Shown here one piece after another: positions 8,887 through 20,050 of a stretch of DNA of 64,000 nucleotides. This stretch comes from Anniella stebbinsi (lineage: Eukaryota > Chordata > Lepidosauria > Squamata > Anniellidae): contig JARDYH010000007.1 of NCBI GenBank assembly GCA_029215795.1, positions 97,355,263 to 97,419,262 of the forward strand. Reading direction: 5' to 3'. Both the position numbers and the translations under genes were made by a program. Below the pieces are notes generated by a model. It saw only the letters and a program-made list of their open reading frames with translations, made no database searches and was not told where the DNA came from. How positions within the stretch are numbered: the stretch's first letter is position 1; every line of letters begins with the position of its first letter.

Positions 8887-10170
8887 ATAAATAGTATATT
8901 AGGGGAGGAAGATTTAGAATGGTTAGGAACGCAAACAGGGGAACTAGATTTTAAATTGCAAAATATTTTTTTTAATAATAAAATTCAAAAGAAAGATTTG
9001 AGGGGACTGGACAACCCGTTGCTGAAAAATATTCTAGAGATCTGGGAGAAACTTAAAGGGAAGTTAATACCAGGAGACTCTCCACTCGCCCCAGTGGTAG
9101 TTGTGGGAAATTTCCCAAGGAATTTAAAAGTAGAATTGGAAGGAAGTTTGAAGGGTCAGGAAATTATTAAATTAAGGAATTGGATGGAAAGAATGACAGA
9201 TAAGGTGCAAATTAGAGAGTTGGTAAAAGGACAAAAGATAGCTTGGTTCAAATGCTTACAATTGGAAAAATGGACACAGGAATGGAAAAAGATAAATAAG
9301 AAGTGTAGAAATAATACAAGATTTGAAGATTTAATTGAATCAAGAGGAAAGAATGAAGTAATTAAAACTAGGAAAGGTCTGACTAGCGAAATATATAAAA
9401 TCCTGACAGAGGAGGCTGAATATCGAGATTCGCTTAAAATGATTTGGGAAGATGATTTAAAGGAACAAATTAATGAATATGACTGGGGGAGGATGTGGGA
9501 TGCAAGAATGTGAAAGCTTTTGTCGATAAGAATTAAGGAGAATTATCATAAAATAGTATGGAGATGGTATTTAACGCCGGTAAGATTTCATCAGATAGAT
9601 AAAAAAGTGTCCAAGAATTGTTGGAGGGGATGTCAGGAGGTTGGAACTTATTTCCATATGTGGTGGAGCTGTGAACATGTACAAAAATTTTGGGAAAGGG
9701 TGTTCAAAGAAATAAGTGAAATAATTGGGAGTAAATTGGAATTAAGCCCAAAGCTGGCTCTACTAGCAATATGGGATAAAGGCAATGAGAATATAAATAA
9801 GAGAGAATTAATAAACAACCTCCTGGTGCCCGTCAGAATAATGATTGCTAAAAACTGGAAAGGGCAAGGGATATATACTATAGAAGAATGGTATAAAGAA
9901 ATATGGGATATGGCACTTAATGATAAGCTAACGTGTAAAATGAAAATAAAGAGGGGAATGTCCAGTAAGAATGATTTTGGAGATGTATGGAGCCTATTTT
10001 TGGAATATGTATTAAGAACGGGGAAGGGGCAAATACCTTCAAAAGAGTCTTTACATTTTTGGAAAGAAGAATAATGTATAATTGAAGGTCTCCTGGGGGG
10101 AGGGGAGCACGGGGGGTATGCGGTATGTACTGTATTTTATGTTGTTTTATGTTTGTGTTGTATTATGTTG

Positions 10171-10171
<1 letters not shown>
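8887..10171 (+). pseudogene. L1-type LINE, ORF2 C-terminus and 3' end
   Basis: Encodes the end of L1 ORF2p, including WRWYLTPVRFHQIDKKVS and the C-terminal cysteine motif CWRGCQEVGTYFHMWWSC. An in-frame TGA at 9511-9513 replaces the codon after DARM; the copy at 43204-46633 reads Leu there, so this one is dead. The coding ends near 10074, then a G-rich 3' UTR (CTCCTGGGGGGAGGGGAGCAC) leads into a TA tail. L1 coding starts directly at the hAT terminus, so the hAT appears to have landed inside this L1. Confidence 0.85.

Positions 10172-10217
<46 letters not shown>
10172..10217. repeat. (TA)n microsatellite at L1 3' end
   Basis: About 22 AT units, probably grown from the A-rich L1 tail. It marks the junction between the plus-strand L1 and the minus-strand L1. 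Confidence 0.95.
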
Positions 10218-10219
<2 letters not shown>

Positions 10220-12150
10220 AAAAAAACACCACTGGTGTCAAAGGGGAGATATCTGGTGATAATTTCTTTTTGTATTTTACCCATATATCGAAAATGTTCT
10301 TTAAAAGCAGATTTTCAATTCTTTCTAACAACTTCCTAGTTGGTTTAATAAAGAAAATATTTTCTAAACCTAAATCCATCTCTAATGTATCTATCTCTAA
10401 CCAGGTTAATTCATTTACTCTTGCCATACTATTATATATCTTAATTGGTGCTATATAATATAACTTTAAACTAGGGAGACCCAAACCTCCCAGTTTCTGA
10501 GATTTATACCATTTCGCCTTGTTTATCCTTGCTTTCTTATCCACATTACAAAAATTATTTATCATAACTTGCCAACTTTTCAATTCTATTTCTGACACTT
10601 TAATTGGTAGCATTCTAAATAATTTTTTTAGCTTAGGCAAAATCTTCATTTTGATAATCACTATTCTTCCGAACTATAAAAGTCTAATCTTTCTATACTC
10701 CTCTAGTTTTTTCTTAATCTTCATCTTCAATTTATCATAATTTTCATTTTCTAAATTTTCTAAATTTCTTGTAATTGTCGGATGTCAGGTGCTTCATGGA
10801 CAATTCACTAGGCTGGCCTAGTGAATTGTGAGTTAAAAGCTTGGCAGTTGTTGTGAGAAAGTCTGTCTCTATTCTGTGCTTATCTGTGGCTGCTAGCCGA
10901 GGCCTTGAGTTCCTTGAGAACAAATGTATGTTTAGAAAAGGTGGAGGCTATCTTGCAAGCTGTCTCTCACATAGTGTCGTGATCAAGAGGAGGTTGAACT
11001 GTGCCGCCCTGTTTGCACATGAATTTGGATTACAGGCCTGTCAAAGTGGCTTGGAATTAGCCAGCCTCCATCCTATATAGTGGAACGAGCAAAGGGGAGG
11101 ATCTTTGCTAGGAATCTCCTGTTTGACTGTTCGACTGTTCTACAATTACCATCTGTTCTACGCTTGCCATGAAACTCCTCATGTTTGGGATTCTATCTGG
11201 TTTGGAGATGTTGGATGCACTCTGTACATGTTATGTTGCTATTTGGACTTGGAATTTCTAAGAACTGTGCCATGAAAGGTGCTCTGAGGCTTTTCATAGT
11301 TTTGGACTTGCAGATTACTGTTCTGGATTCGTGTTCTATGGCCTGAGTGATAGCTTTCCCTGCATGGAGCCAAAGTACGGGCACAGGGAAGCTCTGAGGC
11401 TGATCGTTGCTATTCTGGAATTGTGTGCCTTTGTTACAGGCAGAGGGGTTTCCTGGGTCGAAGAGGTTCATGCCCTGACATCTTGCTTACGTGATCAGCT
11501 CAGTGTTCCTGGCAGGCTGAGTCTGGTTTGGTACAAGATGGATCTGTGTTCTGTCAGACTTCATGCACTTCTGTGCTGGAGTTTCTCCTTGAGTTTTGCT
11601 CGTGTTCTTGATGAGTCAGTGTGTGTGGCCGCTGCTGACTGTTTCGCATGGGACAGGGGCCAACTCTAAATGTCTCCCCCTGAGTGATTGCTGTTCGCAT
11701 TAAGCCATTGTACCTGAAAGCTATCTGGTCCGTCTTCAGCTTCATGTGTGTGTATGCAGAAATGAAACCATTATGCCTTGAATTCCGTGTGATTTCACAA
11801 TAAAAGAGGTCTCACCATTTTGGAGTGTGTCAGTTTGCTTAAAGTTCGTGAGCAGAAGCCTGTTGTGGGCTTGGGTCACGACAGTAATATTTATTTCTAA
11901 ATATTTAATTAATTTCTTCACCTTAATATTATTCTTCTTATTAATCAGACCTTGCTCCTCCTCTTTTTTATAATTAAATAACATCATCTCGGATTTATCC
12001 CAATTAACCTGCAACCCTGTCATTTCCTCAAACTCTTTAAAATGTGCCTTTATTTTCTCCATTTTTTCTATTGGGTTCTCAATAGTTAATAGGGTATCAT
12101 CTGCAAACAAATTTATTTTAATCTTTTCCTTATTTCCTATCCACTTCGAG
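10218..12150 (-). pseudogene. L1 ORF2 reverse transcriptase remnant, split by a solo LTR
   Basis: Minus-strand L1 ORF2 in two pieces. 12150-11884 carries the catalytic FADD box (complement near 12097-12108), LQVNWDKSEMMLFN and KLIKYLEINIT. 10775-10218 continues with KILPKLKKLFRMLPIK and LGGLGLPSLKLYYIAP. The two pieces read in one frame through the five duplicated bases once the LTR at 10776-11883 is removed, apart from a stop near 10670. The endonuclease and N-terminal reverse transcriptase parts are missing at the 12150 side. The end at 10218 abuts the plus-strand L1 tail. Confidence 0.85.
10776..11883. mobile_element. Solo LTR, 1108 bp, with 5-bp target duplication
   Basis: Begins TGTCGGATG and ends GGTCACGACA, giving short inverted ends (TGTCG/CGACA). 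It is flanked by GTAAT at 10771-10775 and 11884-11888. AATAAA occurs near 11800, so transcription probably runs on the plus strand. It interrupts L1 coding sequence cleanly. A 5-bp duplication fits Gypsy-type elements and some retroviruses; the family is not identified. Small open frames inside are not credible genes. Confidence 0.85.
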
Positions 12151-12378
12151 GCTCCCTTCGATTGGATTTTAACTTTGCAATTCCTCTGAATATGCCCGGT
12201 TTTTCCACATCGAAAACATTTTCGCCTCTCCACAGCCATTGCGCTCACTCCTTCACCGAACGGTAGGCGCAAGTGGAGGAGAGAAGGAATGTATGGTTGA
12301 TCAATTCAGCGTCAAGCCTTACAATATGCCGAAGCCGAAAAGAGTTTGATAACCTCTGGCTGGATTATTGCCTCACGG
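12151..12378 (-). pseudogene. Leader and truncated gag of a second copia element
   Basis: Downstream of the primer site at 12379-12393, a short frame encodes a CCHC zinc knuckle, CFRCGKTGHIQRNC (12218-12177), as in copia Gag. The frame then runs straight into L1 sequence (WIGNKEKIKINLFADD) near 12150. Most of Gag and all of Pol are gone. The junction looks like deletion or recombination between the two elements. Confidence 0.6.
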
Positions 12379-12393
12379 CTGGGCCCATAACCC
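12379..12393 (-). other. Primer-binding site, initiator tRNA-Met anticodon region
   Basis: On the minus strand GGGTTATGGGCCCAG follows an LTR end reading CCCCAACA. It is complementary to the anticodon stem-loop region of initiator tRNA-Met, not to the tRNA 3' end. This is the arrangement known for Drosophila copia, which is primed by a tRNA half. Confidence 0.75.
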
Positions 12394-12831
12394 TGTTGGG
12401 GAAGCAAACAAGCGCTGCCTGCGCTTGTGTGAGCAATAAGTCCAGTTAAATCCTGAGGTTGAATAAATACTCACACACAGTAAGTTGTGGATAATACAAG
12501 TCGTTTACTTGTGTTCCAATATAGAAATATATACAAGGCACAACTGGTTCCTCCAGATATATACACAGGCTCCAAATATATATATATATATAGTCCTCTG
12601 TCCACTATCTCTCATCACAGTCTCCATCCAAAATACTCCAGTCTGACTCCCCACACAGCCATTGAAAATTAGAGCTATCTTTATACTTTTCTGTATCCTA
12701 GCTCTGCCCAGATCAATTACCTTATCATAGTAGAAACATTACCACTATCAGTTTGACCTTTCCAGTTTCAGCCTAGAAAAAACTCTTTCCCTGCTTATTG
12801 TATTCAGCTGGCTGTTCTGTCCTTCTGGACA
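12394..12831 (-). mobile_element. Copia-type LTR, second family
   Basis: The end next to the primer site is clear (…CAACA). The other end is tentatively the TGTCCAGAAGG at 12831 on the minus strand, giving about 438 bp. A TATATATATATA tract lies near 12580. No target duplication can be read because the element is fused to L1 on one side. The sequence is unlike the LTRs at 15376 and 20051. Confidence 0.55.
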
Positions 12832-12844
12832 CTAAAACTTTTGT

Positions 12845-13933
12845 CCAATCAACTTAGACTTAGAATTTTCCTCAACATCCTCCTCCTCCTCCTCCTCCTC
12901 CTCCTCCTCCTCCTCCTCCTTCTTCTTCTCCCGGGCGATCCTTCTCCTGCAAACCCAGTTCTCCCAACAACTCCATCCCTTGCTCCAGTGATGTTATCTT
13001 GTAATATTTTCTTTGGTATGAAAATTTCAAAAACATAGGCTAGCCCCAGCTGTAAATTAATCCATTCTTCTTCAGGACCGTGGTACACAACTTGACACTC
13101 CATCTCCAGTTGATTGTTTGAACACAAAGATCGTTGAAAACCTGTATTGGAGCCTCTTCATACATCAGTTGGCCAGACCCTTGTCTTATTGCTCTCATGA
13201 GGAGGTATTTTTTATAGTAGCTCGCAAATCTCAAAACAATGTCTCTAGGAATTAGACCTCCTCTCCTATAGCCGATTCTGTGGACTCGTTCTATATCCTC
13301 ATCTTCCCAATTAATGTCTGGCATTACTGTCTTCAACCAATCCATAATCTTGTCTTTTAGCATTTTGGGATTTTCTCCAGATTGCTCAGGAAACACTTTA
13401 ATACGAATATTAGCCCTGCGCTCCCGGTGCTGAATGTCAATCAGCTTCTCTTCCAGTTGTTCATATTTAATATTTTGCTCTTCAATTTTTTTCATATGCT
13501 CTATAATCACTTCTTCCATTTCTTTCGATTTTCCATTCATAGCTTGCATCCCCTCTTTAACTTCAGAGATAGATTTATTAATTTCTGCCACTACTTCTTT
13601 GACAATTTTATTTCTTAAGCTTTCTATAAGTGTCTCGTTATTTTGTTGAATCAGCTTCTGGAAACATATCAACATCTCCTCCGAGCTCATCTGCCTGTCC
13701 TCCCTCTCTTCCTTGGCAACAGTGCTCACCTTTTGCTGACTTGTTTTTCCAACTTTTTGGTTGTTGTTTTTGGTTTGCTTTGTGTCTTTTGGCATAGCTC
13801 CTTTGTGATTTTTCTTGTCCATAATTCCTTCTTCTGATTCAACTCTGCTTAAACTCCAGTCTGAGGGATGCTGTTTGCTCCTAGCCCAGACTGGTAATGA
13901 AGCTTTTTTCAATTTCTTTCTATCTCTAGACAT
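12845..13933 (-). pseudogene. L1 ORF1 protein gene
   Basis: A 297-codon frame (13933-13040) encodes a basic N-terminus, a long coiled coil (about residues 90-170), an RRM-like core beginning RERRANIRIKVFPEQSGENP, and a C-terminal domain with PRDIVLRFASYYKKYLLMRA. This is the order of L1 ORF1p, the RNA-binding chaperone of the L1 particle. Near 13065 the frame shifts and the rest (LAYVFEIFIPKK) continues in another frame into a poly-Arg run from the GAG/AGG microsatellite. It belongs to the same minus-strand L1 as 10218-12150. Confidence 0.85.
12881..12921. repeat. (CTC)n microsatellite
   Basis: About 13 CTC units followed by CTT units, at the 3' end of the L1 ORF1 remnant. Confidence 0.95.
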
Positions 13934-14299
13934 TTGGCATCCAGTCCAGAAAGTCCTCCGAGAGTTGTTACTCCCTCATTTCTCAACAAAGTCCCAAATC
14001 ATAAACACCAGCTTATGCAGGGAGTTTCCAATATAAATGAAATGCTTTTACTCATGACGTCTTTATTTTTTGACAGGGATATTCTTTGTTTTAAATCTTT
14101 CCAATTAGGAGCTCCTGATTCTGCTGCATACTCCATGGAACTGGAAGCACAACCCCCGCCCCTTCTAACTCTACTAATCTATGATTTCATAATTCTTTCA
14201 TCTCCTGAGATAGCTTCAATTCTGATTTTCTGTGGAACAGCTACGAGAACACTGACATTTGAAGATGATGACCTATCAACAGTGGTTTGGCAGCTGTCT
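13934..14299. other. No recognisable feature
   Basis: Upstream of the L1 ORF1 start; may include L1 5' UTR. No gene or repeat boundary is seen. Confidence 0.4.
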
Positions 14300-14790
14300 C
14301 ATGCGTAGTAACCTTAATCAAGGTTGAGAGTAAATCCATAAATTTTGATCCCTGGCCATTAACCAACTGTAGTGCCCATGGATTCTGTAGTGGAAAATGT
14401 TATTCCTACTCTGTGCAATCTGCTCCAGAAAATATCTCTGAAACTTGATTCAACAATGCCTGTAGCAATGATAGGTTCATTAGTAACCAGCATGGTGAAA
14501 AACAAAGCAACACCAGCGTAAGACACACTTTCTGTTGTGCTGAACTCACACAAATCATTAATTAACATTGTTCAAGATCTTGGGGTAACTTGCACATACT
14601 CTGAACTATGACATTTCTGAGCTTCTACAGCTGTCACTACTGCAAGTAATCATTGGGAAAATGGAATGACTGGACAAACAGACAACGGCCTCATTCAAGT
14701 TATTGCTGACAGCTTTGATGTCAACAATTTCAACCAGAATGGCCTCGTGTCAACACATGGGTTTGCCATGATAGTGATGTAAGATGCCAC
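14300..14790 (+). pseudogene. Decayed ORF of an unidentified transposon-associated family
   Basis: Plus-strand translation gives discontinuous but coherent pieces: VENVIPTLCNLLQKISLKLD, SLVTSMVKNKAT, INIVQDLGVTCTYSEL and LIQVIADSFDVN followed by NGLVSTHGFAMIV. At least one stop (after HF near 14610) breaks it. I recall similar motifs (an Asp-Asn-Phe-Asp block, then a Thr-His block) in uncharacterised multi-copy animal proteins, but I cannot name the element class. It ends just before the hAT terminus at 14807. Confidence 0.35.
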
Positions 14791-15375
14791 CCTCATGAGT
14801 TGTAAATAGGGATGTGCACAGCCGAAAATATCGTATCGTTATCGGAAATTCCGATTAAAAAAATTATTGGATCCAATTATATCGGAGGTTCATCGTATCA
14901 AATCGTATGTGATTTCTGATAATTATATTTATATCGGATCCCTATTTTGCCGCTTTTGGAGATAGAAATGCCTAAATTCTGTATTTTCAAAGTTACAGGC
15001 TTGAAACTTGGTCACAGTGCAGACTGAGTGTTGCTAGTCATGTGTGCCAAATTACAGAACAATCGGTGCAAGCGTTACTCGGAAGTAAGCTTTCAAAATC
15101 CACTTTTTCAGGTGGCTGAAATGTGGTCTTTTTTTCAAGAGACATCCAGTTCAGAAGGGCATCTCACAGATGGTCTTGAGAGGACTCATCTGTACCCAAT
15201 TTCAGACACACAGCTGCAGCTGTTACTCAGAAGTAAGCGCTCAACACATGCACTGTTTCTGGTAATCCATTCCATGCTGCTGCAAAGTGCTATAATAACT
15301 CCTCATGTTTAAAGATCTAGTCCTTAAAGTTGGGGACCTTACAGAAGGGCTCTAGGGACTAGTGGACTCATGACA

Positions 15376-15893
15376 TGTTAAGATTTTATTTGTTTAAATA
15401 TAAAAGCAAATGTATTTTTTCTGTTACTAAGAAGAAAAGAGAGACATGAGATGACTTGATATCTCAAGTACTCTGAACAGTTGCCAAATCAAGTGCAGCT
15501 GGTAAGCACCTAAAGACCAAGGTCATTTGGTTTCTTCCCTGTGTGCTGTGAGGCATAGCAACACATGGGGAGATATGCAGCCAACGCTGTGATAGGTCCA
15601 CAGTGCTATAAATGTACAGCATGTGGAGAAACAGTGTGGGTGATGATGATGGTGAATGTTAGTGGTAGGTTATGGTTGGTTGGAAGTATTGCTGAAGATA
15701 TTAGAGGAATGTTTTGTTCTATGTAAATACTTGTAAGTAAACTTAGTATAGTAGTTTAAAACACTGCTGTGTCTGAGTGTTTACTGATTACCAGGACATC
15801 TGTCTGCTACCAGTGAGCTCTGCTGTTATTCCGCTGCTGTGTGCTTGCACTCTGTACATGCTCAGAGAGTGCAGTGCATCACAAACTCTGACA
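15376..15893 (+). repeat. Copia 5' LTR
   Basis: Starts TGTTAAG and ends CTCTGACA. A TATAAAT at 15607-15613 is the likeliest core promoter; another TATAAAAG lies at 15399 near the LTR start. Length and sequence equal those of the 3' LTR as far as I can compare by eye. Confidence 0.95.
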
Positions 15894-15908
15894 GGTTATG
15901 GGCCCAGT
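15894..15908 (+). other. Copia primer-binding site (tRNA-Met half type)
   Basis: GGTTATGGGCCCAGTC lies immediately after the LTR end. It complements the anticodon arm of initiator tRNA-Met. Drosophila copia uses the same site and a cleaved tRNA half as primer. Confidence 0.85.
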
Positions 15909-15990
15909 CTGCTAGGGCTGCTAGGGCTGCTAGGGCTGCTAGGGCTGCTAGGGCTGCTAGGGCTGCTAGGGCTGCTAGGGCTACTAGAGC
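15909..15990 (+). repeat. 9-bp tandem repeat in copia leader
   Basis: About eight copies of GCTGCTAGG, the last ones diverged. It lies between the primer site and gag. The Leu/Ala-rich open frames here are products of the repeat. Confidence 0.9.
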
Positions 15991-16183
15991 TGCAAGGCTA
16001 CCCAAGGTGTCCAGAGTGTCCAGACAGCCTAGAGGACTCCCTGCGTGGTGGCAGAGCGTTGTGAGAATCCTGGAAGTGAAGAGTGACTTCTCAAATCTGC
16101 AGTCCAGTGAGTGTCGTTGCTGAGTGCCTTGGAGGGGCTGAAAGCTGAAAAGCAAGCAAGACATCTGTGTGCAGTAATTTGAG

Positions 16184-19100
16184 ATGGCAGCAAGTATGTC
16201 GGCAGCTAATCTACCACTCAATCGTCTAAATGAAAACAATTATCTGGCTTGGAGCATTAAGATGGAACAATATCTAAGGAGGGAAGGTTTATGGACGGTT
16301 GTCTGTGATCCTCCAGCTCAGCCAGATGAAGAAGAGCAGAGAAACATAGAGAAAGCTTTGGCCAGCATTATCTTGTGTTTAGAAGATAACCAACTTGTTT
16401 ATGTAAGGAGGCTGGTGTCCGCGCAGGAATGCTGGAAAACTCTCAGAGAGATTTATGTGAGAGAAACGGCAGCCAGCAAAGTTATGCTAACAAGAAAATT
16501 GTACAGAGCACAACTTGAACCAGGAGCCAGCATATCTGCACATTTAAGCATGATGAGGCAACTGTTTGCGGATCTGGAGGAGCACGGCATGTCTTTCACT
16601 GAGTCCCACAAAGTGTACGTCGTTCTCAGCTCACTGGATGATTCGTGGGACAATCTTGTTTTGAGCCTGGAAGCAATGCAAGAATCCGAGCTCACGCTTC
16701 GTTTTCTGACCGGCCGATTGCTGGAAGAAGAAAAGAAGAGGCAAGAGAGGCAGACTGCCAAGCCTAGAGACACCCACGTTAAACAAGCAGCTTGTGAAGA
16801 TAAGGAGAAAGTGTTTACAGTTCGGCGCTGTTTTCGTTGTGGTTTGCCCGGGCATCTGCGGAGAGATTGTCCCAACCAAACGAAGGAGAAAGCAGCAACA
16901 AGCAAGAAAAAATCTGCTAAACCGAAGGTCTCCGTAGTTAAAGCTGCAGAGAACAACCCAGAATGTACCTGGTTGATGGACAGTGGTTCCAGTCAGCATA
17001 TTGTGAACAACCAGAGTTTGTTTACAAGTCTACATTCTGCTAGCCGGGACCATGTTACATTAGCAGATGGCAAATCTTCAGCTGTGACTGCAGAAGGTTG
17101 TGTATATGTGCCATGTATTGATAAAACTGTAAGCAAGGTTTTGTGTGTGCCAAGTTTGGAACACAATTTGTTAAGTGTATCTTGTTTGGATAAGGAAGGA
17201 TATTGTGTATCATTCTCAAACAGCAAGTGTGAAGTGAGCAAACAAAACAATGTTGTAGCTTTAGGTGTACTTAGGAACAATCTTTATGAAATGTTGCCTA
17301 AAGGTCTAGAAACATCTAGAAATGTAAATTCTGTGATGAATAACACACCTTTGCATAATGATTGTGTGCATTTGCTGCATAGGAGACTTGCGCATGTAGG
17401 GTTCCAAATATTGAAAAAAATGCCTGAAATGTGTGTAGGACTGAATGTAAAAGCCTGTGACAAATATCTAGACTGTACTGCATGTAAGGTGGCTAAATCC
17501 AAGGTTGCTCCAATCTGTAAGAAGAGTAACAGAGTTGCCACGGCAGCATTTGAGATAATACATGCAGATTTAATTGGTCCTATGACTGCAACATTAGGAG
17601 GGGCAAAGTATGCTTTAATTCTGGTGGATGACTACACTAGATATGGTTTTTGTTATGTGATGAAAAACAAAAGTGAAACGTTTACTGTTTTCAAAGATTG
17701 GCTGAGTTGGGTGGAGCAGAAATTCTCTACCAAAGTAAAGCAATTGCAAACAGACAGAGGGGGGGAGTTTATGGCTGAAACGTTCCAAAAATGGCTTAGG
17801 CAGAAAGGAATTTCAGCAAGACGAACTGCTCCACACTCACCATGGCAAAATGGCGTTGCAGAAAGAAGGAATGGGGTTCTGCAAACAATGAAAGATGCCA
17901 TGTTGACAGACTCTGGGTTGCATGCTCATTTTTGGGGAGAAGCAATGCTAACAGCTAATTACATTGCTAATAGGCTTTGGAGCTCAGCAATAGATAACAC
18001 TCCATATTTCCTCATGTTTGGGAAGAAGCCATCCCTGGCTCATCTCAGAGTTTTTGGGAGTGATGCCTGGGTGAACATCCCCAAGGTAGCTAGGAGGAAA
18101 GGGCAGCCAAAAGCCAGGAAAATGAAATTCCTAGGCTATGCACCTGGTTCAAAAGCATACAGGTTTTATGCTGGAAATGGAAACATAGTAATTTCTAGAT
18201 CAGCAAGTTTTCAGGAGCAGTGTGACTGGGAACGTTTGCACGGCAGTGAAGTGTGTTTGCCTATACAGGAAAACATAGGCAGAGCACCACAGCCAGTAGA
18301 GAGACAAACAAACAGTTCCACAACTCTTTCAAGTCCTAAGAAGGAGGAGGAAGAGGAGGAGGAGGGAGAGAACAGAAATGTTTTTATTCCCAGACGGTCA
18401 GAAAGAAGTACAAAGGGAATACCTCCTGAGAGATATACGGCCAATGAAGTACGAGTGTGTCAAATATCTTATGAACCAGAGAACTATGCAGATGTTCAAA
18501 GATTGTCAAATCCAGAGAAAAATCTATGGTATGAGGCTATGGATGAGGAAATGGAAGCCATGGCAAAATACAATGTGTTTACCCCTACAATGCTACCAAA
18601 AGGTAAAAAAGTGGTTGGTTGTAGGTGGGTGTTCAAAAAAGAAATTGCTGATGTCAGGAGAGACAATGTATAAGGCTAGACTTGTAGCAAAAGGGTTCAC
18701 ACAGGAAAAGAATGTGCACTATGATGAAACCTTTGCACCTACTGTGAAAGCTGAGTCAATGAGAGTGATGTTAACTCTAGCTGCAAAATATGATTGTCAG
18801 GTGAATCATTTTGATATAAAGACAGCATATTTGAATGCACCATTACAGGAAGAGATTTACATGGCTCAAATCCCTGGTTATGAGTCAAATGTGCCAGGCT
18901 CTGTGTACAAATTAAACAGAGCTATCTATGGTTTGAAACAGTCAGCAAGGAATTGGAACCAGTGTTTGCATGAAGCATTGGAGTCAATGGGTTTCAAAAA
19001 TGGAATGGCTGACCCATGTTTATATACAAAAGGTGTCAACAGTGAACAAATGTGGTTGTTATCTTTTGTGGATGATATATGTTTAATTTCAAAAACAAAA

Positions 19101-20018
19101 ACTCAGGTTAAAGAATTTGCAGAGCAACTGAGTAAACATTTTGAATTAAAGGATTTGGGTCCAATCCATGACTATCTAGGAGTGGAAGTCACAAAGCAAA
19201 AAGGGGCTTATGTGTTAAGTCAAAAACAGAAAATCAAAAATCTGCTTGCAAAATTCCACATGGAGGAATGTAAAAGTGTTAAAACTCCCATGGTGGCTGG
19301 TTTTCAGTGTAATGACAGTGACACAGAATTTTGTGACAGAGACCTATACCAGTCAGCAATAGGAAGTCTACTCTATTTAGCTCAATGGTCTAGGCCAGAT
19401 TTGGCTAATGCAGTTGGCATATTGAGCAGATTTGTGTCCAAACCAACGAATAGTGCCTGGCAAGCAGTTAAAAGAGTATTCAGGTACGTAAAAGGGACTA
19501 TTGATGTGTCTTTAGAATTGAGACCATTGGACACATTATCACTAGAGTGTTACACAGACAGTGACTGGGCTGGTGACAGTCAAGACAGGAAATCCACCTC
19601 AGGAATTGTAATAAAACTGGGCAACAGTTTAGTGGGGTGGAAATCCAGAAAACAACGGTTAATTGCCCTGTCTACCTCAGAGGCTGAGTTCTCAGCATTG
19701 TCTGAGGCTTGTACAGAAATAATTTGGTTCATCCAGTTGCTGAAGGATATGAAGTTGCAAGTGAAGACTCCAATTAAAGTTTTTGAAGACAATCAGACTT
19801 GCATTCATATGGCAAAGTCAGAAAGGGTGAACGCAAGGAGTAAACATGTTGATATTCGTTACTGCAACGTAAGACAAGCTGTACATGATGGACTGATTGA
19901 ACTTGTGTATTGTAACACCGAGGTAAATGTGGCTGATGTATTCACAAAACCTTTGAATGTACAAAGACATGAACAATTGTCAAAACAGCTTGGAATGCTA
20001 GAATGTCAGACAGAATGA
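16184..20018 (+). pseudogene. Copia gag-pol, one frame break
   Basis: The first frame (16184-18673, 829 codons) holds Gag with an N-terminus starting near LPLNRLNENNYLAWSIKME and a CCHC knuckle at residues 216-229, protease Asp266-Ser-Gly, the integrase zinc motif (H399, H404, C431, C434) and catalytic D462, D524, E560 with the DD35E spacing. The second frame, +1 relative to it and used from about 18655 to 20018, holds reverse transcriptase with FVDD at 19065-19076 and RNase H (YTDSDWAGD; SEAEFSALSEACTE). The overlap of the frames is in the region before RT where copia proteins are normally continuous. An indel is therefore likelier than programmed frameshifting, but the latter is not excluded. 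All other motifs look intact. Confidence 0.9.
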
Positions 20019-20036
20019 AAATGTTTGTTAGTTACA

Positions 20037-20050
20037 GAAAAAAGGAGGGG
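20037..20050 (+). other. Polypurine tract
   Basis: Purine run GAAAAAAGGAGGGG directly before the 3' LTR, the plus-strand primer site for reverse transcription. Confidence 0.85.

Noticed and set aside
12849..13127. Poly-Arg protein
   Set aside because: Translation of the CTC/CTT microsatellite fused to the shifted end of L1 ORF1.
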